Translations under genes and position numbers: made by a program
In this document: piece by piece, positions 17,410 through 24,569 of the stretch
How positions within the stretch are numbered: the stretch's first letter is position 1
Layout of the letters: every line of letters begins with the position of its first letter
The notes under the pieces: generated by a model
What the model was told of the DNA's origin: nothing
The model's input: the letters and a program-made list of their open reading frames with translations, nothing else
The model's database searches: none
Source of the DNA: Alteromonas lipotrueae
GTDB lineage: Bacteria; Pseudomonadota; Gammaproteobacteria; Enterobacterales; Alteromonadaceae
Direction of reading: 5' to 3'
DNA: 64,000 nt
NCBI RefSeq assembly: GCF_019249215.1
Contig: NZ_JAESDI010000004.1
Location: forward strand, 62,001 to 126,000

Positions 17410-17739
17410 CTAGAAAATGCTATCTTGATGGATTTTGATGAACATACTGGTACCGATTTTTGTGTAATCGATTTTATATTCTTTTCCATTTAGGGTTTGA
17501 ATAAACACTAAGGTTTTTTCATCGCCGAACACGTCGCTTGTCGTAATATCAACAAGTTCCATATCCATCATTTTAGCATCACGCTTATTTTCAGGGATTT
17601 TCCCTTCATATTGCTTGATGCCTTTATAAGTAACGATAATGGGCGGATGTTCGTCGCCGTTCGTTACTAACAAATCTAACTTTCGAATTTTATGGATAAT
17701 GGTATTTCTACCGCTTATCAGGAAGGCCTTCTCTGTCAT
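17410..17739 (-). CDS. Hypothetical protein, 109 residues
   Basis: I do not recognise this protein. It is soluble, mixed-charge and predicted beta-rich (TIIHKIRKLDLLVT, IIVTYKGIKQYEG, TLVFIQTLNGKEYKIDY), and has no signal peptide or membrane segment. It starts at an ATG with GGAG 7 bases upstream, and its base composition matches its neighbours, so it is probably a real gene. It ends 20 bp from the convergent NlpC/P60-like gene. A 9-bp inverted repeat lies about 80 bp upstream of its start. Confidence 0.65.
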   Translation of the reverse strand: MTEKAFLISGRNTIIHKIRKLDLLVTNGDEHPPIIVTYKGIKQYEGKIPENKRDAKMMDMELVDITTSDVFGDEKTLVFIQTLNGKEYKIDYTKIGTSMFIKIHQDSIF

Positions 17740-17820
17740 TCTTATCTCCGCGCCAGTTCGCCTTGTTCAGGAATCATTTATTTTTCTTAAGATAGCAAAT
17801 TTTGACACTATGTGCACAGC

Positions 17821-17843
17821 ATAACCTATTGGCGATAGGTTAT
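17821..17843. promoter_or_regulatory. Perfect 9-bp inverted repeat upstream of the 17410-17739 gene
   Basis: ATAACCTAT-TGGCG-ATAGGTTAT is a perfect palindrome with a 5-base spacer, about 82 bp upstream of the minus-strand start at 17739. It is not followed by a T-run and no gene ends close by, so an operator is more likely than a terminator. Confidence 0.4.
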
Positions 17844-18025
17844 TATCTCTGCTTAAAGTATAAGCATAAATTCACGTTCACGCGTATAAAAGCATCTATC
17901 ATTGATTAAAAATATACTATTTAGCATGGCTGATACTTACGTCATCCATACGCTGGCATCATTATGACCCGCGAACCTCTGCCTCTCTAGTATCCGAAAG
18001 TCTATAATAAACCGTTAGTGCGCGT

Positions 18026-18823
18026 TTAATCCCACTTTATCCATGGTCTATTCAGCAAGTTACGTAACAATTGCTTGCATGGTTGTGTTTCAGGGTTCCC
18101 GAATTCACAGCTATCTGCCTCTAAAAGGTCGACCTGAGCCAAAATGTTGGATACTGAGATCTCAAGTGTCAGTTCGCTGTCGAGCTGTGTCATCGGTAAA
18201 ATGAATTCTACCCTGTTAGTATAAGCACAAGATGCTTCAGGCGCTGCATCGACAGATTCAGACACACAATTAGCACTGCCCAAATGATATTGCCACTGTT
18301 TATCATTTGCCCCCGCGTGAGATAAATCTAAGCGCAAGAAACGATGCCCCGACTGTTTGTTTAAAAACATGCTGGTATCACTTAACGGTGATGCTTGAGC
18401 TAGAGGGTCGGTATGGTTTACATCAAAGGGAAGCCCCATTGTGAACCTAAGGTTAGTCGCCAGTTTTAATAGACCTTCCGATACATCTAGAACGATTTTA
18501 TTATTTGCATTTTGTGGCGCGCTACACAACGTATGAAACTTTAATAAGGCAGTAGATTGGGTTTGCCACTGCGTTTGCTTAAATGATACTCGCTGCCATT
18601 TACCGTCAATACGCACTTCAGGTTTGGTTAAGTAGAAGCCAAAGTAATCTAGTTGCCATTTTGTAGGCCCTACTTTTACCATTAATGGGCATGCGCCATT
18701 TTCGATGCCCGTGAGCGTAAATGGGATTTCGCCCACTTCTCGTTCACTCAATCCCAGCTTGTCGCAGCCCGACAACCCTAAAATAATCGCTAATATGACA
18801 CCTAAACGCCCGTGCATTTTCAT
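18026..18823 (-). CDS. MbnP-like (metallo-mystery pair) lipoprotein
   Basis: A 265-residue lipoprotein resembling the MbnP/TIGR04052 family, copper-associated periplasmic proteins that usually pair with a di-heme peroxidase-like MbnH. Evidence is the sequence RFTMGLPFDVNHTDP, then SMFLNKQSGHRFLRLDL, plus several cysteines spread along the mature protein (NGACP, HTLCSA, SANCVS, ASCAY, DSCEF and QPCKQ). The lipobox GLSGC supports starting at the ATG at 18823, whereas the frame is open to 18898. Family assignment comes from pattern memory and is moderate. No cytochrome or peroxidase partner gene is next to it. Confidence 0.68.
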   Translation of the reverse strand: MKMHGRLGVILAIILGLSGCDKLGLSEREVGEIPFTLTGIENGACPLMVKVGPTKWQLDYFGFYLTKPEVRIDGKWQRVSFKQTQWQTQSTALLKFHTLCSAPQNANNKIVLDVSEGLLKLATNLRFTMGLPFDVNHTDPLAQASPLSDTSMFLNKQSGHRFLRLDLSHAGANDKQWQYHLGSANCVSESVDAAPEASCAYTNRVEFILPMTQLDSELTLEISVSNILAQVDLLEADSCEFGNPETQPCKQLLRNLLNRPWIKWD

Positions 18824-18897
18824 TTCTATCTGTACTTCCTGTTTGAATTTAATCTGCGAGGGCCTTCGCCCAGTGGCGTTAATAAATAAACGACCCA

Positions 18898-18925
18898 TTG
18901 CTAAGGATCCCCGTTGCTAAGGATC
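18898..18925. repeat. Two direct copies of a 12-bp unit
   Basis: TTGCTAAGGATC occurs at 18898-18909 and again at 18914-18925, a 16-bp period. It lies just upstream of the MbnP-like gene and could be a regulator site or a chance duplication. Confidence 0.45.
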
Positions 18926-19068
18926 ATAGTGCGGCTAATAAGGCTGGCTCGTCAAGGATTGAGGTTGCCGTGCAAGGTAAAGAAGGCGATAAGAATGCAA
19001 ATTAGTCACAAATGTAGGTAAAGCTGAACAAAAATAAAGCAAACTGTTCACAAAGCCTAACCCTAGGC

Positions 19069-19097
19069 GTGACAAGGCAAATAAAACTGCTTATACT
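19069..19097 (+). promoter_or_regulatory. Sigma-70 promoter of the tRNA gene
   Basis: GTGACA at 19069-19074, a 17-bp spacer, and TATACT at 19092-19097 match a strong sigma-70 promoter. The following GC-rich stretch (TGCGCTCGC) resembles the discriminator of stringently controlled stable-RNA promoters. The tRNA starts about 50 bp beyond the expected start of transcription. Confidence 0.7.
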
Positions 19098-19152
19098 TGC
19101 GCTCGCTTTTCATTGATACGTTTCACGTTTTCAACCAAGCGATTTCAAATAT

Positions 19153-19229
19153 GGCCCCATAGCTCAGTTGGTTAGAGCATCCGACTCATAATCGGCAGGT
19201 CCCCTGTTCAAGTCAGGGTGGGGCCACCA
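19153..19229 (+). tRNA. tRNA with anticodon CAU, probably tRNA-Ile2 (lysidine type)
   Basis: A complete 77-nt cloverleaf: acceptor GGCCCCA/TGGGGCC, D-arm GCTC...GAGC, anticodon loop CTCATAA, T-arm CCCTG-TTCAAGT-CAGGG, discriminator A and an encoded CCA. The anticodon CAU would suggest Met, but the GGCCCC acceptor and the T-loop TTCAAGT resemble E. coli ileX, whose C34 is changed to lysidine by TilS so that it reads AUA. Elongator tRNA-Met normally has GGCTACG. I therefore prefer Ile2. The outermost anticodon-stem pair (T27/C43) is mismatched. Confidence 0.9.
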
Positions 19230-19317
19230 TTTTTCTATATACACCTTCACCACCGTGTGCATAACCAAACACGATGTAAATCTGATTATCATTTACTAAT
19301 AACGAACAACCTCACGT

Positions 19318-20307
19318 TTATTTCAAAGCGCTGGTGCTATCTCTAATGATGATTTCATAGGGAAGAATATATTCGGAAAAGCTGGGCTGTCTCCCTTCAA
19401 TTATGCGAAACAAAAGTTCGGCGGCTTTTTCTCCCATCTCAACTGCGGGTTGCCTTATTGTAGTCAACGACGGATCGCAATAACTCGACACATCAAGATC
19501 GTCAAATCCTGTTATTGATATATCCTCAGGTATTCTAAGACCTTGCTCTTTAATCCCCTTCATTGCGCCTATCGCCATTTGATCATTTGCGCAAAAAATA
19601 GCTGTTGGCCTATCTTCCATTTTAAGAATATGGCGCACCGCATTTAACCCAGACCAATACTTAAAATCGCCTTCTACTACTAAGTTTTCTTCGTAGCTTA
19701 GGCCTGCTTTTTCTAGCGCTTGGCGATATCCTTGAACCCTTTCCTTCGAATGAGCGTTATCTCGAAGCCCCGAAATCACGCCTATTCGTTTATGGCCTAG
19801 ATTAATGAGGTATTGCACCATTTTTTGCGCCGCATCAATATTATCGATACGAACAGATAAATAGGGCGTGCCCTCGCAGCCAGCAGCATTTATCGCTTTA
19901 ACGTCTTTCATAGGCAGCAACGCATTTTTAGAATGTGGCGTAAGTTGAATAAGCCCATCAGCTTGTCGGGTTTCCACTAACCGAATAAACTCTTCTTCTC
20001 GGTTCATGTTGTCTCGAGTATCCCCCAACAGCACATTATAGCCATGCTTGGCAGCAGTATCTTCAACACCGCTTATAAGCGTCGCAAAAAATAGATTGGC
20101 GATATCAGGCACCAACACCACTATGGTATTGGTTCGCTGCAAGCGGAACTTCTGTGCCGATAAATTAGGTCGATATTGAAGTTTCTCTATAGCCTTATTG
20201 ACTCGTAAAAGGCTTTGTTTTGAAACCATCTCAGGGTTACTTATTGCGCGCGAAACTGTCGCTATTGATAAACCAGATTCCCTAGAAACGTCTCGGATGG
20301 TCGCCAT
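19318..20307 (-). CDS. LacI-family transcriptional regulator of the glycoside locus
   Basis: A 329-residue LacI/GalR repressor. The helix-turn-helix is at residues 1-50 (TIRDVSRESGLSIATVSRAI) with the hinge helix near YRPNLSAQKFRL. A periplasmic-binding-protein-like sensor follows (VLVPDIANLFFATLISGVE, GVISGLRDN, AIFCANDQMAIGAMKG, ISITGFDDLDVSSYCDPSLTT). It lies downstream of, and on the same strand as, the TonB-dependent receptor, with a 155-bp gap. Two LacI-type palindromes in the receptor/GMC control region are its likely targets, and the inducer is probably a sugar or keto-sugar. The link is inferred from position. Confidence 0.92.
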   Translation of the reverse strand: MATIRDVSRESGLSIATVSRAISNPEMVSKQSLLRVNKAIEKLQYRPNLSAQKFRLQRTNTIVVLVPDIANLFFATLISGVEDTAAKHGYNVLLGDTRDNMNREEEFIRLVETRQADGLIQLTPHSKNALLPMKDVKAINAAGCEGTPYLSVRIDNIDAAQKMVQYLINLGHKRIGVISGLRDNAHSKERVQGYRQALEKAGLSYEENLVVEGDFKYWSGLNAVRHILKMEDRPTAIFCANDQMAIGAMKGIKEQGLRIPEDISITGFDDLDVSSYCDPSLTTIRQPAVEMGEKAAELLFRIIEGRQPSFSEYILPYEIIIRDSTSALK

Positions 20308-20462
20308 AGTATTTTGATACTTATTGTTATTAACATGGAGGTGATTAAAAGAGTGCTACGGTGTGAAATATCAGATACCTGAAAATCATACTAACTTTCC
20401 CTTTCTGCCAAGTGTAATTCATGGGGAGTACAAAACGTACCCCCCAACAATGATTAGCTAAA

Positions 20463-23400
20463 TTAGAACTTGGCGCGAACGCCTACTATGTATCTTGTTT
20501 CATAGTAATTTTGAAAGGCATACTGATCTTCCCATTGCAGGTAATAATCTTCGTATTCCCCAGTAATATTAGAGCCCTGCGCATAGACAGACATGTTCTC
20601 TGTAATGTCGTAGCTGGCAGAAATATCTACGTATGAGGTCGGCGCTTGAAATAGGTTAAGTGCTCCCCACCCGCCTTGGCCAGCTAGTCTTTCACTACGA
20701 TAATTATAAGCAATACGCGCTTCGAACCTGTCTCCCTGATACCAACCAATAACGTTGAACTGACGTTCTGAGTTATCGGTGAACATGTTCTCTTCACCAT
20801 AAATATCGGTACCTGCACCTTCGCTAGGCGAGTAAGTGAAGTTCGTGTCTATACCAAAACTAGCGAGTAATGAATCAGGTTCAACTATATCGCTAAATGC
20901 TACTTTAGCGCCAAGTTCGAAGCCTTCAAGTGTTCCACCATCTCCCTGCACCAAGGTAGTTATAGGCACGCTTCTTCTTACAATGCCATCAGCATCTGGC
21001 ATTTCCATATCTACCGTTTCATTCACAGTAAAACTGTCTATATCAACACGGAAAACAGCGGCACTCACCATACTCGCCTGACCGACGTACCATTCTAGTG
21101 ACAAATCGTAGTTGGTAGAGCGCCATGGATCGAGTTGAGGATTACCCGCAAGACTTCCACCGGTAACAATGAACTGACCTTGCGTAGGGCTGCCTTCAAC
21201 TGAATCAAGTGCATTGCTAAGTGCTAAACCTTCACCGTACTGGTTTAGATTTAATGGCGTCATATTTTCAGAGTAAGCAAATCGGGCAATTACGTTGTCA
21301 GTAATGCGGTAGGCCAAATTCAATGAGGGTAAAACATCGGTATATTCATTGTCTGAAAGCACATCGCCTACATCAATGGCTGTGGCGCTATACGGTAAAT
21401 TATCACCGGCAATATTTTGCTTAACAGACAAGTCTGTTTCGATAACTCGTACGCCTACATTACCTGTTAATAAACCATCTAAGCCTTCAAAGTTAGCTTG
21501 TAGAAAATAACTCAGCTCTGCCACATCTGCATTGAAGCTGGAACCTGGCACAATTTCTCGGGTTGATTGGCCAAATACGCGATTGTGAAAAGCTTCTGGA
21601 TCATCATAGTCAGCGGGGTCTACTGCCCATACGGTAGGTATGCCCGACACTGGCCCAAAGTCTGAGACTTGAATAACGTTGTTGTTCTGATCTAACGGAA
21701 TATTTTCTAACGCGGCATAAGGCATAAATTGACCATCAACAACTTCACCGTCTGAACACGATGGAGCATTTGCACCAAGCAATACATCGGTCGCTTTCCA
21801 CTGGGCTAAGCAACCTGCAGTTTGCACCGGTGAAAATAGATGATAGCGCTCATAATCGGCACTTCGCTTCCCATAACGGATCCCCGCTTCAATACTAGTA
21901 ACGAAACCACTTTCAAAGAGATACTTACCTTTCATACTGAAGGCATTAATGTCGCCGTTTGCGTTTTCATTATTCTCAGAGCTATACGCGCCCACATTGT
22001 AGCTTCCCAGATTCCCCATATAATCGGCTATTGTCGCGCCATCGCCTAACCCACCAGCAAGAGAACGGTCGAAGCCACTCCATACAGGATGTTCACCGGT
22101 TGTATCGTAGGTAAGGTGCGGGTTTTCACTGTAACCTAACGCATTAATCGCTTGTAGGCAGCCGCCTTGATCGCCGACTACCTCATCCTCTGGTCTGCAC
22201 TTATCCGCTGGCACTAGATTCGTCGTACGACCAAGCGTAGTTTGGCCGTTAGTCATATCACCTTCGTTATAACCGTGACGATGCTCCTGTGACGCTCTGC
22301 CTACGATTGCTCTAAACTGACCAGTAAATGCGCCACCATTATCGTAATCTAGCTGCAAATTTATATTCGTCGAGCTATTGTTATAAACGTCATTTTGCGT
22401 GAAAGACTTCATTCGCGAGGGGTAAAGCTCTGCTTGCTGCCAAGCGTACATTTCGCCACCATCAATCATTGCGCCCGTAGCTCGCTCTTCGGTTGGTTCA
22501 AACCAACCTCTAGGGCCCCACTTGTTGGTCGCGCTTAATCCTACTTTTCGGTTGTATTCTTCTTGCTCTGTGTAAAATACATCAGCGGTAAATATGAAAC
22601 CTTCTCCTAAATCGACCTGGGTAGAGGAGTTTATCCCTATCCGTTCTCGTTCAGTACCTTGATTCCATGCAGAAAAGCCTTGTGCCCCAAGGATCACTCT
22701 TCCTTCTCGGCCTGCTACTCCGATATCATCGGCACTAGTTCGGTCAGTCCAACCAGCGTCGCCAGGGTTTGCTGTGTTTAAACCATTATAAGAATTCGCT
22801 AAATTCACATTGGCATAGGTACCGGAAAGCATGAAGCCAACTTTCCCGTTTTGCCAGTTATAAAGTGCTGATAAGTTCGGATCATTTGAGGTTGTTTCAT
22901 CGCCTCGCTGAACCTCTGCTGCACCACTGAATGTTGAACCTTCCTCGAAATCAAATGGACGATAAGTTTTAAGATTCACCGTGCCGGTGATACCCGCATT
23001 TCCAAGGTTCGCAGTTGCATTTTTAAATACATCGGCACCACGAAATAAGGGAGAAGGAATATCACTGAAGTTAGGTTGAGTAGATACTACTGAGTTTGCG
23101 CCAAGGTACTGCTCACCATTTAGCTGAGTGACAACTTGAGGTAAACCGCGAATGTTAAGCGAACCTCCCTCACCAGCTGTGCGTCGAATTTGAACGCCTG
23201 AAATACGTTGCAGTGAATCAGTAATGGTGACATCCGGTAATTTACCGATATCTGTCGCGGCGATAGAGTCGACCACCGTTGCAGCATGCCGTTTGGCAAA
23301 AATGGAAGCCTCTTGAGAACCTCTAATACCGCTAACATTAATGACTTCTATATCGTCAAGTTCATCAGATGTCTCAGTTTCCTGGGCTGATGCCGTATAA

Positions 23401-23477
23401 CTTTGTGTTGCAGCTAGAACGCACAATGCTAGTGCGGTTCGTTTGAATCCGTGATGGTGTTTTAAACTGTCTCTCAT
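20463..23477 (-). CDS. TonB-dependent outer-membrane receptor of the glycoside locus
   Basis: A 1004-residue TonB-dependent receptor of the type common in Alteromonas, Xanthomonas and Caulobacter for sugar uptake (TIGR01782-like). A signal peptide runs to about residue 32 (YTASAQ). The TonB box region is EVINVSGIRGS. The plug has DSLQRISGVQIRRTAGEGG, then LNIRGL near residue 110. The barrel ends in the aromatic terminal residue F (VGVRAKF). There is no STN domain, so it transports without signalling. It shares its control region with the divergent GMC operon and probably imports the substrate of that enzyme. The ligand is unknown. Confidence 0.93.
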   Translation of the reverse strand: MRDSLKHHHGFKRTALALCVLAATQSYTASAQETETSDELDDIEVINVSGIRGSQEASIFAKRHAATVVDSIAATDIGKLPDVTITDSLQRISGVQIRRTAGEGGSLNIRGLPQVVTQLNGEQYLGANSVVSTQPNFSDIPSPLFRGADVFKNATANLGNAGITGTVNLKTYRPFDFEEGSTFSGAAEVQRGDETTSNDPNLSALYNWQNGKVGFMLSGTYANVNLANSYNGLNTANPGDAGWTDRTSADDIGVAGREGRVILGAQGFSAWNQGTERERIGINSSTQVDLGEGFIFTADVFYTEQEEYNRKVGLSATNKWGPRGWFEPTEERATGAMIDGGEMYAWQQAELYPSRMKSFTQNDVYNNSSTNINLQLDYDNGGAFTGQFRAIVGRASQEHRHGYNEGDMTNGQTTLGRTTNLVPADKCRPEDEVVGDQGGCLQAINALGYSENPHLTYDTTGEHPVWSGFDRSLAGGLGDGATIADYMGNLGSYNVGAYSSENNENANGDINAFSMKGKYLFESGFVTSIEAGIRYGKRSADYERYHLFSPVQTAGCLAQWKATDVLLGANAPSCSDGEVVDGQFMPYAALENIPLDQNNNVIQVSDFGPVSGIPTVWAVDPADYDDPEAFHNRVFGQSTREIVPGSSFNADVAELSYFLQANFEGLDGLLTGNVGVRVIETDLSVKQNIAGDNLPYSATAIDVGDVLSDNEYTDVLPSLNLAYRITDNVIARFAYSENMTPLNLNQYGEGLALSNALDSVEGSPTQGQFIVTGGSLAGNPQLDPWRSTNYDLSLEWYVGQASMVSAAVFRVDIDSFTVNETVDMEMPDADGIVRRSVPITTLVQGDGGTLEGFELGAKVAFSDIVEPDSLLASFGIDTNFTYSPSEGAGTDIYGEENMFTDNSERQFNVIGWYQGDRFEARIAYNYRSERLAGQGGWGALNLFQAPTSYVDISASYDITENMSVYAQGSNITGEYEDYYLQWEDQYAFQNYYETRYIVGVRAKF

Positions 23478-23541
23478 CTTTCATCCCTTTTAGCGTGATG
23501 GCAATATTTCATGAGTCAATGACGTCTAGCGCCACCACAAA

Positions 23542-23555
23542 TGAAACCGTTTTCA
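23542..23555. promoter_or_regulatory. LacI-type operator candidate, receptor side
   Basis: TGAAACCGTTTTCA is a near-perfect palindrome with a central CG, the usual form of LacI/GalR-family operators. It lies 65 bp upstream of the receptor start. Confidence 0.6.
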
Positions 23556-23865
23556 GTGATGAAAATGTAAATCAGTAAAAGACACTTTTCAACAACAATT
23601 CATTTACATGGATTTGTTTAATTATTTTCTTAAAACCCTCAAAAATATTACAATAATTGTTAATATTCAGATAGATAAAATTAAAACACCTAAAAAATTA
23701 CAATTATAAAAAGTTCATCTATTACGATAAAACGCACATAAACAACGACAAGCAACTTTACATTTATGTTACACAAATATCATCAAAGCAATTCACCCAG
23801 AATAAAAATAACACATAAATATCAATAGCTTAAAATATAATTACAATGTAACAACCTTAAAATCT

Positions 23866-23879
23866 TGAAACCGGTTACA
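23866..23879. promoter_or_regulatory. LacI-type operator candidate, GMC-operon side
   Basis: TGAAACCGGTTACA shares TGAAACCG with the site at 23542 and is a near-perfect palindrome around CCGG. It lies about 88 bp upstream of the first gene of the GMC operon. Confidence 0.6.
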
Positions 23880-23966
23880 TCAGGATGTAAATTAACAAAT
23901 AAATCCAAATGAATTTACAGCATTTGAAAGTATCCAATACCTCTCAATTAAATATGTGAGACTAAG

Positions 23967-24551
23967 ATGAACCGTAGAGACTTGATCAAAAACCTTGCAA
24001 CGATATGCGGTGTAGCGGCTGCCAACTCAATGGTCAGTATGCCTGCACTTGCATCTGCCAAAGCATTTGGTGAAAAGCAAAGTGGAAAATCGCCAACGCT
24101 TTTCAGCGGAGATAACCTCGCGATACTTCGCCAAATTTGTGCGCTAACCATTCCTGCAACGGACACCCCAGGAGCAGCAGAAGTAAATTGTCACCTCTTT
24201 ATCGACCATCAGCTAAGCACTGTGTACTCGTCTGAACAACAGCAATCTGCAATTAACGTCATGTCAGCGATTGATTTGGCAAGCGAAGAAATAAACAAAC
24301 AATCGTTCGTTAACGCAGATAAAACGTCACAGTTGGCGTTGCTTTCTATGTTGGAAGCCAGCAAGGCACCATTTAGTGAAACGCTAAGGTCTGATTTCAA
24401 AACCATCAAGGGCTTAATCGTTTTTGGGTACTACACATCTCAAATAGGCGCAACTAAAGAGCTGACCTATCTCGCCGTTCCCGGCGGGTTCAAAGGCTCA
24501 GTGCCCTTAACTGCTGTGGGCAGTGCGTTCAGTTCGAAAGCCTACTATTAA
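23967..24551 (+). CDS. Gluconate 2-dehydrogenase subunit 3-like small subunit (Tat-exported)
   Basis: A 194-residue 'hitchhiker' subunit of GMC dehydrogenases. The N-terminus NRRDLIKN followed by a hydrophobic stretch and ALASA is a twin-arginine signal with cleavage near residue 31. The mature protein matches the gluconate_2-dh3 family (LRQICALTIPATDTPGAAEVN, then LIVFGYYTSQIGATKELTYLAVPGGF). In related FAD-dependent glucose and glucoside dehydrogenases this subunit is needed to export the flavoprotein through Tat. The GMC gene starts 18 bp downstream and has no signal of its own, which fits that role. Confidence 0.9.
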   Translation: MNRRDLIKNLATICGVAAANSMVSMPALASAKAFGEKQSGKSPTLFSGDNLAILRQICALTIPATDTPGAAEVNCHLFIDHQLSTVYSSEQQQSAINVMSAIDLASEEINKQSFVNADKTSQLALLSMLEASKAPFSETLRSDFKTIKGLIVFGYYTSQIGATKELTYLAVPGGFKGSVPLTAVGSAFSSKAYY

Positions 24552-24569
24552 GATACGGAAGTCTCAATT

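Larger units (their letters stand above)
23478..23966. promoter_or_regulatory. AT-rich divergent control region between the receptor and GMC operon
   Basis: A 489-bp gene-free, strongly AT-rich interval driving transcription both ways. It contains LacI-type palindromes near both ends, listed separately, and many copies of TTTACA or TTACAA-like words. The long, curved-looking AT sequence between two operators suits repression by looping. That role is inferred. Confidence 0.65.

Noticed and set aside
19230..19317. Possible attachment site of an integrated island at the tRNA 3' end
   Set aside because: No integrase is present and I could not find a repeat of the tRNA 3' end in the following sequence.
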